From contig NZ_JAGQED010000015.1 in assembly GCF_018304965.1 (NCBI RefSeq), positions 42,443 to 106,442 on the forward strand: DNA of 64,000 nt. Direction: 5' to 3'. Made by a program: the position numbers and the translations under genes. The DNA is from Collimonas antrihumi (GTDB lineage Bacteria > Pseudomonadota > Gammaproteobacteria > Burkholderiales > Burkholderiaceae_D). Below the pieces are notes generated by a model that was not told the DNA's origin, ran no database searches, and was given only the letters and a program-made list of their open reading frames with translations. Positions 18,079 to 30,112 of this stretch are shown here, piece after piece (position 1 is the stretch's first letter; the number at the start of each line of letters is the position of its first letter).

Positions 18079-19101
18079 TCAGCTGTGGCTCAACGCATTC
18101 GACAGCAATTTGGCGGTGATATTCACAATCGGAATCACCCGCTCATAGGCCATCCGGGTCGGGCCGATCACGCCCAGCGTGCCGACGATCTTGCCGTTGA
18201 CTTCATACGGCGCGGTCACCACGCTCATTTCATCCATCGGCACCAGCTGCGATTCGCCGCCGATGAAAATCTGGACGCCGGTCGCCTTGCCGGAGATGTC
18301 GAGCAATTGCATCAAGTTGGTCTTTTGTTCGAACATGTCGAACAGTTTGCGCAAGGAATCCATATTGGACGAGAGATCGGTGACGCTGAGCAGGTTGCGC
18401 TCGCCCGAAATCACGACTTCGTCGCTATTGTCGGTCATGGCGTCGCTGCCGGCTTCCACCGCCGCCTGCATCAGCCAGGTCATGTCGTCGCGCAGCTTGC
18501 GCAACTCTCCTTGCAGGCGCATGCGGACGTCGTCCAGGCTGAGCCCGCCGTAATGCTGGTTGATGTAATTGGCGGCTTGCACCAGCTTGGCCGGGCTGTA
18601 GTCGACATCGGTCAGCAGCAGCCGGTTCTGGACGTCGCCGGTGGGGCTGACGATTACCAGCAGGATGCGTTTTTCCGAAAGCCGCAGGAATTCGATTTGC
18701 TGGAATATCGATTCGCGCCGTGGCGACAGCACTACCCCGGCAAAATGTGAGAGGGAAGACAATACCTGCGCCGCATTGGTAATGATCTTTTGTTGCGAAT
18801 TTGGCTGCAGGCTTGCCTGCATTTTGGATTCCAGCGCGCTTTCGTCGATTGGTTCAACCGTCAGCAAGGTATCGACGAACATGCGGTAGCCGCGCGGTGT
18901 CGGCACCCGGCCGGCAGACGTGTGGGGACTGGCGACGAAGCCCATTTCTTCCAGATCCGCCATGATGTTGCGAATCGTCGCCGGCGACAGTTCCAGGCCG
19001 GAAATCTTGGACAGGGCACGCGAGCCAACCGGCTGGCCGTCGGCGATATACCTTTCGACCAGGGCTTTGAGCAGGGTTTGAGCGCGATTATCTAGTTGCA
19101 T
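18079..19101 (-). CDS. hrcA: Heat-inducible transcription repressor HrcA
   Basis: A 340-residue repressor. The N-terminal winged helix (about 1-75) includes [18 protein letters not shown] and [22 protein letters not shown]-like sensing domain follows (about 100-225), then the C-terminal dimer region ending [17 protein letters not shown]. HrcA binds CIRCE operators (TTAGCACTC-N9-GAGTGCTAA) upstream of chaperonin genes. I find no convincing CIRCE in this window, not even before grpE, dnaK or dnaJ. Probably monocistronic, or transcribed with the HAD gene 75 bases upstream. Confidence 0.96.
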   Translation of the reverse strand: MQLDNRAQTLLKALVERYIADGQPVGSRALSKISGLELSPATIRNIMADLEEMGFVASPHTSAGRVPTPRGYRMFVDTLLTVEPIDESALESKMQASLQPNSQQKIITNAAQVLSSLSHFAGVVLSPRRESIFQQIEFLRLSEKRILLVIVSPTGDVQNRLLLTDVDYSPAKLVQAANYINQHYGGLSLDDVRMRLQGELRKLRDDMTWLMQAAVEAGSDAMTDNSDEVVISGERNLLSVTDLSSNMDSLRKLFDMFEQKTNLMQLLDISGKATGVQIFIGGESQLVPMDEMSVVTAPYEVNGKIVGTLGVIGPTRMAYERVIPIVNITAKLLSNALSHS

Positions 19102-19176
19102 AGTGGTCTATTTTAGCGAGCGCCGCAGAAGTGTGGTGTTTTTCCAGCGGCTTATAAATGCACTTATACACTGTTT

Positions 19177-19944
19177 TTATCCGCTAATAGCAGTTTGTTC
19201 CAGCCATGCTTCCAGCTCGTGCAAGCTGGTGCAACTGGCTTGCGCGCTGACTCCGGCCGGTAATTCGCGGTCAAAGCGATTGATCCAGACCGCTTGCAAG
19301 CCGGCCTGCTGGGCGCCGACCACGTCCAGCAGGGGATCGTCGCCGGCATATACGGTTTCTTCCGGCGCCACATTCAAGGCTGCGCAAGCCGCATGGAAAA
19401 TGCTCGGGTCGGGTTTGCCGCAGCCGAAGCTATGCGCTGCGATCGATGTCTGGAAATGCCGGGCCAGGCCGATTTTGTCAAGATCGGCGAAACCATTCGA
19501 GATCGTGCCCAGCAGCAGGTGTCGGCGTTGTTGCAGCCGGGCCAGTACCGGCTCGACGTCGTCGAATGGCGTCACGGCATGCCGCGCCTCGGAAAATACC
19601 GCCATCGCCGCATCCACTTTGCCGATGTCTTCGCCGACGCTGTCGAAGCTGGCGGTCAGCGCCGCGTGGCGCAACTTCCAAAGGTCGAATTTGAACACCG
19701 GGTTGCTAGCCACCAGATCCTGGCGTTGCTGACGCAGGCTTTCAATCGTGAATTGGCGGGTAACAGCAGGGGCATGCTCGCGCATCCAGTCGAACAGCAG
19801 TTGTTCGGCGCGTGCGATCACCGGCGCGATCGGCCACAGCGTATCGTCGAGATCGAACAGCACGGCCTTGATGGCAAGCGGTTTGCCGGGGCGGGATGGT
19901 GGGAAGATGGTTGAATTATTCATAATATTATTAGCAAACGCCAT
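19177..19944 (-). CDS. HAD-superfamily hydrolase (HAD-IA, YjjG/phosphoglycolate-phosphatase-like)
   Basis: A 255-residue phosphatase-like protein. Motif I is [11 protein letters not shown] (nucleophile Asp), motif [14 protein letters not shown], motif III the Lys in [14 protein letters not shown], and motif [17 protein letters not shown]. The helical cap lies between motifs I and II, as in subfamily IA. ATG 19944 is chosen because AAGGA lies 8 bases upstream; the codon 15 bases earlier overlaps that site. Substrate is unknown; nucleotidase activity is common in relatives. It sits between hrcA and the divergent nadK. Confidence 0.85.
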   Translation of the reverse strand: MAFANNIMNNSTIFPPSRPGKPLAIKAVLFDLDDTLWPIAPVIARAEQLLFDWMREHAPAVTRQFTIESLRQQRQDLVASNPVFKFDLWKLRHAALTASFDSVGEDIGKVDAAMAVFSEARHAVTPFDDVEPVLARLQQRRHLLLGTISNGFADLDKIGLARHFQTSIAAHSFGCGKPDPSIFHAACAALNVAPEETVYAGDDPLLDVVGAQQAGLQAVWINRFDRELPAGVSAQASCTSLHELEAWLEQTAISG

Positions 19945-20035
19945 GTGCGTATCCTTCATTGCAAGCCTAAATTATGGTCTAATCGCCAGCATGCGGCCTA
20001 TAAAATCATCTTCTCAACCCGGATCGTCCACCTCC

Positions 20036-20920
20036 ATGCCGAAAACCATTGCTATAGTCGGCAAATATTTTGCGGTCGGCATTTCCGAATCGCTGACCGA
20101 AATCGTCGATTTTTTGCAAGATCGCGGTCATCACGTGGTGCTCGAAGCCGAGACTGCGCAGAATGTTGCGATGGCCGGCATTGCCGCCATGACCCCGGCC
20201 GAGATCGGCGAACAGGCTGACGCCGCGATTATCGTCGGCGGCGACGGCACCATGCTCGGGATTGCCCGCCAGCTGGCGCCGTATGATGTGCCTTTGATCG
20301 GCATCAACCAGGGGCGCCTCGGGTTTATCACCGATATTTCGCTGGAGCGGATGCTGCCGGTGCTGGGTGAAATGCTGGACGGGAATGTCGAATCGGAGCG
20401 CCGCAGCCTGTTGCAAGGGGCGGTCATGCGCGACGGCAAGCAAATCTTCAGCGCCCTGGCGTTCAACGATGTGGTGGTGTCGCGTGGCGCTGCTTCCGGC
20501 ATGGCGGAACTGATGGTCGAGGTTGATGGCCGCTTCATGTACAACCAGCGTTCCGACGGCTTGATCGTGGCGACGCCGACCGGTTCCACCGCGTATGCCT
20601 TGTCGGCGGGCGGGCCTTTGTTGCATCCTTCGCTGGGCGGTATCGTGCTGGTGCCGATCGCGCCGCATGCGCTGTCGAACCGGCCTATCGTGATCCCGGA
20701 CAGCAGTGAAATCGTAATTGAGATTGTGAACGGCCGCGACATGAGCGCCAATTTCGACATGCAATCGCTGGCCAGCCTGCAGCATGGCGACCGCATCCTG
20801 ATACGGCGTTCCGAACACACCATCACCTTCCTGCACCCGGCCGGCTGGAGTTATTACGATACCTTGCGACAAAAGTTACACTGGAACGAATATCCGTCGG
20901 CGGAAGGGCAACTCAAGTAA
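20036..20920 (+). CDS. nadK: NAD kinase
   Basis: A 294-residue enzyme that phosphorylates NAD to NADP. The signature [13 protein letters not shown] lies about residue 64, followed by [12 protein letters not shown], the NE/D-type block [11 protein letters not shown], and [19 protein letters not shown]. The N-terminus [12 protein letters not shown] starts the nucleotide-binding fold. An in-frame ATG at 19991 would add 15 polar residues. I prefer 20036 because possible promoter elements end close to 19991. Divergent from the HAD gene, then followed by recN after 88 bases. Confidence 0.93.
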   Translation: MPKTIAIVGKYFAVGISESLTEIVDFLQDRGHHVVLEAETAQNVAMAGIAAMTPAEIGEQADAAIIVGGDGTMLGIARQLAPYDVPLIGINQGRLGFITDISLERMLPVLGEMLDGNVESERRSLLQGAVMRDGKQIFSALAFNDVVVSRGAASGMAELMVEVDGRFMYNQRSDGLIVATPTGSTAYALSAGGPLLHPSLGGIVLVPIAPHALSNRPIVIPDSSEIVIEIVNGRDMSANFDMQSLASLQHGDRILIRRSEHTITFLHPAGWSYYDTLRQKLHWNEYPSAEGQLK

Positions 20921-21008
20921 CGCATTTTTGTAAGTCGTTTGTGTGTCATTCGCAAGTCATTTTTCAACGCTATTTTTACATCTATCTTTAAGCCACTCCC
21001 ACATTCCC

Positions 21009-22691
21009 ATGTTGCGCACACTTTCCATACGCGATTTTGTCATCGTCGATGCCATCGAGCTTGAGTTCGCTGCCGGCTTTACCGTATTCACCGGCGAAAC
21101 CGGCGCCGGCAAGTCTATTCTGATCGACGCCCTGGCTTTGGCGCTGGGTGGCCGCGGTGACGCCAGCGTGGTGCGCGAAGGCGCGGCCAAGGCCGATGTG
21201 ACGGCGGAGTTCACGCTGGCCGGCGCGGCTGACGGAGCGGTTCCCGGAGATGTCAACAGCTGGCTGGAGCAAAACGAGTTCGCCAGTGAGGATGGCGTGA
21301 TCCTGATGCGGCGCGTGATCGACAATGCCGGCCGCTCCAAAGCATTTATCAACGGCGTTGCGGCAACCGCATCGCAATTGCGCGAACTGGGCGAAATGCT
21401 GGTCGATATTCACGGCCAGCATGCGCACCAGTCGCTGTTGAAGAGCGAGGCGCAACGACTCTTGCTGGATGGTCAGGCCGGACTGCAGGATGATTTGCTG
21501 GCGCTTGCCGGCGCCTTCAAAAGCTGGCGTTCGCTGGCACGTCAACGCGAAGAGTTTGAGACCAATGCCAAGAATGTATTGCTGGAGCGCGAACGGCTGG
21601 AGTGGCAGGTTGGCGAGCTGGAAAAGCTGGCGGTCAAGCCTGGCGAATGGGATGAAATCACCAATGAGCACAGTCGCTTGTCGCATGCCGCCAGTTTGAT
21701 CGAAGGCGCGCAGGAAGCGCTCAACGTGATTTCCGAAAACGATGCTAACGACACCCCGCCGATGCTGTCGCAGCTGTCTACATTGAATCAGAAAATCGGC
21801 AAGCTGGTCGATGTCGACAGCAGCCTCAAGCCGGTGCTGGAAGCGCTGGAGCCGGCTCGAATCCAGTTGCAGGAAGCGGTCTATGCGCTGAACGATTATT
21901 TGAGTCGGGTCGAGCTTGATCCGGCGCGTCTGCATCAGGTTGAAGACCGGATGGAGGCGATTCATTCGGCCGGTCGTAAATTCCGGCTGGCGCCGGATGA
22001 ACTGCCGCAGGAACTGGAGACATTGTCGGCGCAACTGCGCCAACTGGCGGATGCCAGCGATCTCGACGCCATGCGGGCGCAAGAAGAAAAGCTGAAAGCC
22101 GCGTATCTGGCGCTGGCGCAAAAAATGTCGAAAGCGCGCGCCAAGGCGGCCCAGGCGCTGGGGTCGGCAGTCACCGCCGCGATGCAGGATTTAAGCATGA
22201 GCGGCGGCCGTTTCGCGATTGCTTTGAATCCCTGCGAAGCGGCCAGTTATGGCGTCGAGCAAGTCGAGTTCCTGGTTGCCGGCCATGCCGGCGTGGCGCC
22301 GCGGCCGTTGGCTAAAGTGGCTTCCGGCGGTGAACTGGCACGGATCGCGCTGGCAATTTCAGTGATTACCTCCAGCGCCACCGCGACCCCGACCCTGATA
22401 TTCGATGAGGTCGACAGCGGCATCGGCGGCGGCGTGGCGGAAGTGGTCGGGCGTTTGTTGAAACGCCTGGGCCAGGATCGCCAGGTATTGTGCGTGACCC
22501 ATTTGCCGCAGGTTGCCAGCCAGGCCAATCAGCATTTCCAGGTCAGCAAACAAAGCCTGGGCAACAAGACGGTGTCGGCGATTGACGGCCTCGATGCCAA
22601 GAACCGGATTGAAGAAATCGCCCGCATGCTGGGTGGCCTGGAGATCACCGCGACTACGCGCAAGCATGCGCGCGAATTATTGGCGCTCTAA
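21009..22691 (+). CDS. recN: DNA repair protein RecN
   Basis: A 560-residue SMC-like ATPase of double-strand-break repair. The N-terminal ATPase half has Walker [17 protein letters not shown]. Coiled-coil arms occupy about 160-360. The C-terminal half has the signature [15 protein letters not shown] and Walker [21 protein letters not shown] 21009 ([14 protein letters not shown]) matches family N-termini; the frame is open 22 codons further upstream. Placement after nadK is common in betaproteobacteria. Confidence 0.95.
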   Translation: MLRTLSIRDFVIVDAIELEFAAGFTVFTGETGAGKSILIDALALALGGRGDASVVREGAAKADVTAEFTLAGAADGAVPGDVNSWLEQNEFASEDGVILMRRVIDNAGRSKAFINGVAATASQLRELGEMLVDIHGQHAHQSLLKSEAQRLLLDGQAGLQDDLLALAGAFKSWRSLARQREEFETNAKNVLLERERLEWQVGELEKLAVKPGEWDEITNEHSRLSHAASLIEGAQEALNVISENDANDTPPMLSQLSTLNQKIGKLVDVDSSLKPVLEALEPARIQLQEAVYALNDYLSRVELDPARLHQVEDRMEAIHSAGRKFRLAPDELPQELETLSAQLRQLADASDLDAMRAQEEKLKAAYLALAQKMSKARAKAAQALGSAVTAAMQDLSMSGGRFAIALNPCEAASYGVEQVEFLVAGHAGVAPRPLAKVASGGELARIALAISVITSSATATPTLIFDEVDSGIGGGVAEVVGRLLKRLGQDRQVLCVTHLPQVASQANQHFQVSKQSLGNKTVSAIDGLDAKNRIEEIARMLGGLEITATTRKHARELLAL

Positions 22692-22735
22692 CTACTTGCA
22701 CTCTAAATCAGCTCTTATTTTTCGGGTTTCCCCGC

Positions 22736-23842
22736 ATGGCATTTCGTAAAGAACCTCCGTTCACGCATGGCAAGACCGGTAAAACCGCAGTGCTGCTGGT
22801 CAATCTGGGTACGCCGGATGCACCGACTACCAAAGCAGTGCGCTCTTATCTGAAGCAATTCCTGTCCGATCCCCGGGTAGTGGAAATTCCGGGGGCGATC
22901 TGGTGGTGGATTTTGCATTGCGTGATTCTGCCGTTCCGTTCCAGCAAGTCGGCCCAGAAATACGCCTCTATCTGGAGCAATGAAGGTTCACCGCTCAAAG
23001 TCCACACCGGCAAGCAGGCGATCTTGTTGCGCGGTTACCTGGGCCAGCGCGGGCATCAGGTGCAAGTGGCTTATGCCATGCGCTACGGCTCGCCGGCGAT
23101 ACCGGAAGTGCTGGACCAGTTGAAGGCAGACGGTTGCGACCGGATCCTGGTCTTGCCGGCATATCCGCAATATTCGGCCACCACCACGGCGTCGATTTAT
23201 GACGCGGTATTTGCGCATTATGCGCAGGTGCGCAACGTTCCCGAATTACGTTTCATCAAGCATTATCACGATCACGAAGGGTATATCCAGGCGTTGAAAG
23301 AATCGGTGCTGGCTTACTGGGCCATGCACGGCACGCCCGACAAGCTGATCATGAGTTTTCATGGCGTGCCTAAGCGTACTTTATTGCTGGGCGACCCCTA
23401 TCATTGCGAATGTCAAAAAACCGCGCGCTTGCTAGCGCAGGAGCTGGGCCTGGGGCCTGAACAATATCAACTGACTTTCCAGTCGCGCTTTGGCAAGGCG
23501 GAATGGCTGCAGCCATATACCGCGCCGACTTTGCAGAAACTGGCAAAACAAGGTATCGGCCGTGTCGATGTGATGTGTCCGGGTTTCACCAGCGATTGCC
23601 TGGAAACGCTGGAGGAAATCGCGATAGAGGCGAAACAGGATTTCCTCAAGGCGGGTGGCAAGGAATTTCATTTCATCGCTTGCCTGAACCAGGCGCCGGC
23701 ATGGATTTCAGCCATGGCTAGTGTGGCAGAGGAGAATCTGATCGGCTGGCCTACGCATCTTACAGAGAGCGAACGGGAAGAGTCGAAACAACAGGCTGAA
23801 GCGTCGCGGCAGCAAGCTGTGCGTCTGGGCGCAAGCCAATAG
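22736..23842 (+). CDS. hemH: Ferrochelatase
   Basis: A 368-residue enzyme that inserts Fe2+ into protoporphyrin IX, the last step of haem synthesis. Conserved features are [13 protein letters not shown] at the N-terminus, the catalytic His in [18 protein letters not shown], and [17 protein letters not shown] with the conserved Glu. The last 25 residues are Glu/Gln/Ala-rich and variable. It lies 44 bases after recN. Together with the hemJ-like gene it supplies the two final haem steps. Confidence 0.96.
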   Translation: MAFRKEPPFTHGKTGKTAVLLVNLGTPDAPTTKAVRSYLKQFLSDPRVVEIPGAIWWWILHCVILPFRSSKSAQKYASIWSNEGSPLKVHTGKQAILLRGYLGQRGHQVQVAYAMRYGSPAIPEVLDQLKADGCDRILVLPAYPQYSATTTASIYDAVFAHYAQVRNVPELRFIKHYHDHEGYIQALKESVLAYWAMHGTPDKLIMSFHGVPKRTLLLGDPYHCECQKTARLLAQELGLGPEQYQLTFQSRFGKAEWLQPYTAPTLQKLAKQGIGRVDVMCPGFTSDCLETLEEIAIEAKQDFLKAGGKEFHFIACLNQAPAWISAMASVAEENLIGWPTHLTESEREESKQQAEASRQQAVRLGASQ

Positions 23843-23982
23843 CTTCTGGTTTGCTATAGAAATTTTGAGTGTATGTGCGCCGCTCCGGCAAGGCGCAATT
23901 ATAATGAGCGCCCGGTGTCGGGTGCGCATGAACGATTGTTGCTCATCTTGCAATTGGCAAGTGCTGAATCAATTAGCTAAAG

Positions 23983-24075
23983 TCAATACAATGCGACCAG
24001 TTGCGAATAACTGATCCAGCTTGCTGCCAGCAAAATATAAACGACCAGAAATGCGGATATTAACGGTAGTTTCAC
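23983..24075 (-). CDS. Possible 30-residue single-helix membrane peptide
   Basis: A GTG at 24075 preceded by an AAGGGGAA ribosome-binding site 5 bases upstream opens a 30-codon frame (KLPLISAFLVVYILLAASWISYS...) that is almost entirely one hydrophobic helix ending Val-Ala-Leu-Tyr. The frame can be extended to an ATG at 24189 with polar, non-membrane residues, but without a comparable ribosome-binding site. Such small membrane peptides are easily missed. It is transcribed away from grpE and towards hemH. No family recognised. Confidence 0.4.
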   Translation of the reverse strand: MKLPLISAFLVVYILLAASWISYSQLVALY

Positions 24076-24290
24076 GATATTCCCCTTTTTTTCGTTGCTA
24101 CGGGTTAATTTTTCTCTTTGAGTCCACACCTTCAGCATAGTTCCAATGTCGCGTTGCAGCAAACCCTTGGCAGGTAAATTTTGTTTCAATTTGTTGCCGG
24201 GCGTTGATGCTGCCGCGATCCTTTATTCATTGGAATCGGGCCGAAGCTCAAGACAAAATCGGGTGCGCGTTTTTATCCCCTGATTTAACC

Positions 24291-24319
24291 CTTGAAAAAA
24301 TAAGGGTATAGCCTCATTT
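24291..24319 (+). promoter_or_regulatory. Sigma-32 (heat-shock) promoter of grpE
   Basis: CTTGAAA (24291-24297), 14-base spacer, CCTCATTT (24312-24319). This matches the sigma-32 consensus CTTGAAA-N13-17-CCCCATNT closely. It lies 44 bases upstream of the grpE ATG. Confidence 0.8.
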
Positions 24320-24363
24320 GGCTTTCTATACTTAGTAAGTTATTGATTGTTGGAGATTTTTGA

Positions 24364-24903
24364 ATGGAACACATGGAAAATCAGAACGACCAGGCGCAAA
24401 CGGAAAAAAATCCTGTTGCCGAAGATGCAACGGTAATTCCTGAATCGGCGCTGGAAGTCCAGTTGTCGGAAGCGCAAGCCAAGATCGCCGAGATGCAAGA
24501 TGCTTTCTTGCGCGCCAAGGCAGAAGCAGAAAACATTCGCCGCCGCGCTCAAGAAGATATTGCACGTGCACATAAATTTGCGATTGAGGGATTTGCCGAA
24601 GCGCTGGTGCCGGTCAAGGACAACCTCGAAATGGCGCTGAAGATTGAAACGCCGTCGCTTGAGTCGCTCAAGGAAGGCGTGGAAATGACGCTCAAGCAGC
24701 TGTCTTCAGCTTTCGAAAGAAATCGTTTGCTGGAAATCTCGCCGCAAGTTGGTGAAAAGCTCGATCCGATGAAACACCAGGCAATTTCAACCGTGCCGGC
24801 AGAGCAAGACGCCAATACCGTGGTGACTGTACTGCAAAAGGGATACACCATTGCCGACCGTCTGTTGCGGCCCGCACTGGTCGTGGTGGCCCAAGGAAAA
24901 TAA
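24364..24903 (+). CDS. grpE: Nucleotide exchange factor GrpE
   Basis: A 179-residue co-chaperone that drives ADP release from DnaK. A charged disordered N-terminus is followed by the long dimer coiled coil (about 35-90, with [24 protein letters not shown]) and a C-terminal beta domain containing [29 protein letters not shown] sequence. A second Met at residue 4 is an alternative start. It is followed by dnaK after 97 bases, which include a second heat-shock promoter. Confidence 0.96.
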   Translation: MEHMENQNDQAQTEKNPVAEDATVIPESALEVQLSEAQAKIAEMQDAFLRAKAEAENIRRRAQEDIARAHKFAIEGFAEALVPVKDNLEMALKIETPSLESLKEGVEMTLKQLSSAFERNRLLEISPQVGEKLDPMKHQAISTVPAEQDANTVVTVLQKGYTIADRLLRPALVVVAQGK

Positions 24904-24925
24904 AAAACATGTGCGCATTTTAGTG

Positions 24926-24953
24926 CTTGAAAGCGCTGCTTTGCTCCCTATAT
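24926..24953 (+). promoter_or_regulatory. Sigma-32 (heat-shock) promoter of dnaK
   Basis: CTTGAAA (24926-24932), 13-base spacer, CCCTATAT (24946-24953), 47 bases before the dnaK ATG. It allows dnaK to be transcribed independently of grpE. Confidence 0.75.
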
Positions 24954-25000
24954 TCAGACCATCAAAAACATTAATCAGATTTCAGTAAAGGACATACACC

Positions 25001-26935
<1,935 letters not shown>

Positions 26936-27091
26936 GATCTTCGTCAGCGCGGGTTTGCCAATATTCAATCTGCAATTTGAATCGGCAAACCAGTGCGAGG
27001 AATCGCCGGGCAGATGCTATCGCAGCACTGTTCGGCGTTTTCGCTTAGATATTGGGACTCCGAATTGTTCCCGCTGCATCTCGGCGACCCC

Positions 27092-27155
27092 GTCATTCCC
27101 GCGCACGCGGGAATCCATGGTCAGTAGCTTGGATCCTCGCGTGCGCGGGGATGAC
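27092..27155. repeat. Inverted-repeat doublet in the dnaK-dnaJ spacer
   Basis: Two 26-bp arms (27092-27117 and 27130-27155) are complementary except at three positions and are separated by 12 bases. Each arm contains its own palindrome (left: ATTCCCGCG-CA-CGCGGGAAT), so the element can form either one long hairpin or two short ones. A related single arm lies at 48076-48100. It sits between two co-transcribed chaperone genes, where a strong hairpin would affect dnaJ expression. Confidence 0.85.
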
Positions 27156-27187
27156 GGAGTTTTAGAAGCACCAGAAGGATATACAAG

Positions 27188-28315
27188 ATGGCGAAGCGTG
27201 ATTTTTACGAAATACTGGGTGTTGCAAAAAATGCTTCTGATGATGAAATCAAGAAGGCATATCGCAAACTCGCAATGAAACATCATCCGGACCGTAATCC
27301 GGATAGCAAAGGTGCGGAAGACAAATTCAAAGAGGCGAAAGAAGCCTACGAGATGCTGACCGATCCGCAAAAGCGCGAAGCCTATGATCGCTATGGTCAT
27401 GCAGGCGTCGACCCTAACATGGGTGGCGGCGGTGGCGGTGGCGGCGGTTTCGCCGATGCATTTGGCGATATCTTCGGCGATATTTTCGGCGGCGGCGGTG
27501 GCCGCGGCGGTCGTGGCGCCGGCCCGCAGGTGTATCGCGGCGCCGATTTGCGCTACAACCTCGAAATCACGCTGGAGCAAGCGGCACACGGCTTCGACAC
27601 CACTATCCGCGTGCCTAGCTGGGATGAGTGCGAACCCTGCCACGGCAGCGGCGCCAAGCCCGGCACGGAACCGATCACTTGCCCGACTTGCGGCGGCCAC
27701 GGCCAGGTCAGGATGCAGCAAGGCTTTTTCAGCATCCAGCAGACTTGCCCGAAATGTCACGGCAACGGCAAGATCATTCCTGAGCCATGTACAGCCTGCG
27801 CCGGCGCCGGCCGTATCAAGCGCAACAAGACACTGGAAGTGAAGATCCCGGCCGGCATCGACGACGGCATGCGGATCCGCTCTTCCGGCAACGGCGAGCC
27901 AGGCATGAACGGCGGGCCGACCGGTGACCTGTATGTGGAAATCCACATCAAGCCGCACGCGGTATTCCAACGTGAAGGCGACGATCTCCATTGCGAAATG
28001 CCGATCTCGTTTGCCAAAGCTGCTTTGGGCGGTGAAATCGAAGTGCCGACATTGAACGGTAAAGCTTCCTTCACGATTCCTGACGGCACCCAGTCCGGCA
28101 AGACCTTCCGTCTGCGCAGCAAGGGTATCAAGGGCGTACGCTCGGGTTATGCCGGCGATCTATTCTGCCACGTCGTGGTGGAAACGCCGGTCAAGCTGAG
28201 CGACAGGCAGAAGGAATTGCTGCAGGAGTTCGAGCAACTGACCAGCGAAGGTGGCGCCAAACACAGCCCGCAGAGCAAATCCTGGAAAGACAAGGTAAAA
28301 GAGTTTTTCGAGTAA
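27188..28315 (+). CDS. dnaJ: Chaperone protein DnaJ (Hsp40)
   Basis: A 375-residue co-chaperone that stimulates DnaK ATPase and delivers substrates. J domain (1-70) with the HPD motif in MKHHPDRNP. Then comes a Gly/Phe-rich stretch (about 78-110) and four zinc-binding repeats ([32 protein letters not shown]), followed by the C-terminal substrate domains. Complete type I DnaJ. It lies 252 bases after dnaK, longer than usual because of the inserted inverted repeat, and is followed by a terminator. Confidence 0.98.
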   Translation: MAKRDFYEILGVAKNASDDEIKKAYRKLAMKHHPDRNPDSKGAEDKFKEAKEAYEMLTDPQKREAYDRYGHAGVDPNMGGGGGGGGGFADAFGDIFGDIFGGGGGRGGRGAGPQVYRGADLRYNLEITLEQAAHGFDTTIRVPSWDECEPCHGSGAKPGTEPITCPTCGGHGQVRMQQGFFSIQQTCPKCHGNGKIIPEPCTACAGAGRIKRNKTLEVKIPAGIDDGMRIRSSGNGEPGMNGGPTGDLYVEIHIKPHAVFQREGDDLHCEMPISFAKAALGGEIEVPTLNGKASFTIPDGTQSGKTFRLRSKGIKGVRSGYAGDLFCHVVVETPVKLSDRQKELLQEFEQLTSEGGAKHSPQSKSWKDKVKEFFE

Positions 28316-28337
28316 GTGCTCGCTCTGAACCTGATGA

Positions 28338-28374
28338 AAGCCGCCAACCGTGCAAGGTTGGCGGCTTTTTTTTT
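28338..28374 (+). terminator. Rho-independent terminator of dnaJ
   Basis: Stem AAGCCGCCAACC (28338-28349) with GGTTGGCGGCTT (28356-28367), 6-base loop, followed by a run of nine T. It ends the grpE-dnaK-dnaJ unit. Confidence 0.93.
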
Positions 28375-28447
28375 CATTTTGCTTTCTTTGCCTTGGTTGC
28401 GTTTGTTGCTTTAGCTGATGTTCCGGCGATGATTAACAAATTCCTTA

Positions 28448-28476
28448 TTGCATAATTTTGTTCTGCTCTCTATTCT
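28448..28476 (+). promoter_or_regulatory. Possible promoter of the chalcone-isomerase-like gene
   Basis: TTGCAT (28448-28453) and TATTCT (28471-28476) are 17 bases apart. A palindrome AACGATCGTT (28494-28503) flanked by AATAAAA and TTTTATT lies just downstream and could be an operator. Both are read by eye only. Confidence 0.35.
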
Positions 28477-28555
28477 GTATAGTGCAATAATAAAACGATC
28501 GTTCTTTTATTTGCGATCAGCACACACCCACCATATACAAACCATAGGGGGAGAC

Positions 28556-29155
28556 ATGAAAGTAATTGCTCGTTTGAAGCGTGCAGGGGCTTGTGCCTGC
28601 GTATTGTCCGCGCTGGTGTTGGCACAGGGCGCATTTGCGCTGGATGTAGCCGGCGTCAAGATCGACGAAACAGCCAAAGTCGCTAACCAGGACTTGAAGC
28701 TCAACGGCGCCGGGATCCGCTATAAAGTCATCTTCAAGGTCTATACCGCCGCATTATATTTATCCGAGAAGAAAACCACCGTGCCGGACGTGCTGGCTGC
28801 GCCTGGGCCACGGCGTATCGAGCTGGTCATGTTGCGCGATGTCAGCAGCGAAGACTTCAGTCGCGCGTTCATGGCAGGCATCCAAAACAATGTGGATAAG
28901 GCGGACAAATCGAAGATCATCAATCAGTTGCTGAAATTTGGCGAACTGTTTGCTTCTATTCCAGAGCTGAAAAAGGGCGATGTTTTGACGACGGACTGGA
29001 TTCCAGGGGTTGGCACGCAGATTCACTTCAACGGCAAGCCGGTGTCCGAGACCTTACCCGATCAGATTTTCTATAACTCTTTACTGAAAATCTGGCTGGG
29101 AGAAAGGCCGGCCGACAGCAAATTGAAACTCACTTTGTTAGGTCAGCCGGGATAG
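28556..29155 (+). CDS. Chalcone isomerase-like periplasmic protein
   Basis: A 199-residue exported protein. A signal peptide (about 1-26, ending AQGAFA) precedes a chalcone-isomerase-fold domain: LDVAGVKIDETAKVANQDLKLNGAG, IRYKVIFKVYTAALYLSEK, a central FSRAFMAGIQNN block, and GTQIHFNGKPV near the end. Bacterial members of this family are not known to act on flavonoids, and their function is unclear. ATG 28556 is preceded by AGGGGGAG, and the signal peptide begins there; the longer frame from 28448 has no such site. Stands alone between dnaJ and the carbonic anhydrase gene. Confidence 0.85.
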   Translation: MKVIARLKRAGACACVLSALVLAQGAFALDVAGVKIDETAKVANQDLKLNGAGIRYKVIFKVYTAALYLSEKKTTVPDVLAAPGPRRIELVMLRDVSSEDFSRAFMAGIQNNVDKADKSKIINQLLKFGELFASIPELKKGDVLTTDWIPGVGTQIHFNGKPVSETLPDQIFYNSLLKIWLGERPADSKLKLTLLGQPG

Positions 29156-29299
29156 GTAAGGCTGAAGGGAATAGCGACTATCGGCCAAAAAGTGGATAAA
29201 AGCCGATGGGATTTGCCAACTTTCTATAAAATAAGGCCTAGGAGGTCGTGCATGCATTGTAAAAACAACATGCAGACGGAACTTTATTGAATAGAAAAC

Positions 29300-29968
29300 A
29301 TGACAGCAAACAACAAGCAATCCCTGACCCGAGAAGACCTTTTCCAGAGAAACCGCGAATGGGCAGCGGGAATGATCGCTCGCGATCCGGATTTTTTTAA
29401 AGTACTGGCGTCGCAGCAGGCGCCAGAGTATTTCTGGATCGGGTGTTCCGACAGCAGGGTGCCGGCAAATGAATTGTTGGGCTTGCTGCCGGGCGAGTTA
29501 TTCGTTCACCGCAATATTGCCAACGTGGTCGCGCATAGCGATCTGAATTGTTTGTCGGTATTGCAGTTTGCGGTGGATGTACTGAAGGTAAAACACGTAT
29601 TCGTGGTTGGTCATTACGGCTGCTCCGGCGTGCATGCGGCGCTGACCAAGCGCCGCGTGGGACTGGCCGACAACTGGCTGCGCCACGTCGAGGATGTGCA
29701 GCAAAAGCATGAGCGCTACCTCGGGGAAGCGTTGCCGGAAAGCCTGCGTCATGACCGTCTGTGCGAGCTCAATTCCATGGAGCAGGTCGCCAATATCTGC
29801 CGCACCACGATCGTCCAGGATGCCTGGGAGCGCGGCCAGCCCCTGACCATTCATAGCTGGGTGTATAGCGTGCGGGACGGCTTGTTACGGGATCTGGAAG
29901 TCACCGTCAGCTGCATGTCCGATCTGGACAAGGGCATGGCGGAAAGTCTGAAGCGCTACAAAGACTAA
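29300..29968 (+). CDS. can: Beta-class carbonic anhydrase
   Basis: A 222-residue zinc enzyme that interconverts CO2 and bicarbonate. Zinc ligands Cys49, His105 and Cys108 lie in GCSDSRVPANE and GHYGCSGV, with Asp51-Arg53 as the catalytic dyad. Length and motifs match E. coli Can. It is followed by a terminator and faces purM. Confidence 0.96.
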   Translation: MTANNKQSLTREDLFQRNREWAAGMIARDPDFFKVLASQQAPEYFWIGCSDSRVPANELLGLLPGELFVHRNIANVVAHSDLNCLSVLQFAVDVLKVKHVFVVGHYGCSGVHAALTKRRVGLADNWLRHVEDVQQKHERYLGEALPESLRHDRLCELNSMEQVANICRTTIVQDAWERGQPLTIHSWVYSVRDGLLRDLEVTVSCMSDLDKGMAESLKRYKD

Positions 29969-29991
29969 AATCTTTGCTACGATCATTAAAC

Positions 29992-30026
29992 AAAAAAGAC
30001 GACCAATTTACCGGTCGTCTTTTTTT
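29992..30026. terminator. Bidirectional terminator between can and purM
   Basis: Stem AAAAAAGACGACC (29992-30004) with GGTCGTCTTTTTT (30013-30025), 8-base loop, and T runs usable on both strands. It lies 24 bases after the can stop. Confidence 0.88.
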
Positions 30027-30056
30027 ATTCCACGTTACGGAGGAGGTCAGGCAGCC

Positions 30057-30108
30057 GTAGGGTGGGCACGAATGCCCACGCGTGACCGCGATAACCGGAG
30101 TTCAGGCC
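30057..30108. repeat. REPIN-like singlet between can and purM (copy D)
   Basis: GTAGGGTGGGCACGAATGCCCACGCG followed by about 25 bases nearly identical to the right arm of the element at 17570-17688. Here the hairpin loop is CGAA rather than GCCTTT, while the GTGGGC/GCCCAC stem is kept. Only one arm is present. It ends 4 bases before the purM stop codon. Confidence 0.85.
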
Positions 30109-30112
30109 GCAA

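Noticed and set aside
24918..24943. TTTTAGTGCTTGAAAGCGCTGC as a possible CIRCE operator
   Set aside because: The half-sites do not match TTAGCACTC and GAGTGCTAA and the 9-base spacing is absent; the sequence is better explained as a sigma-32 -35 element.
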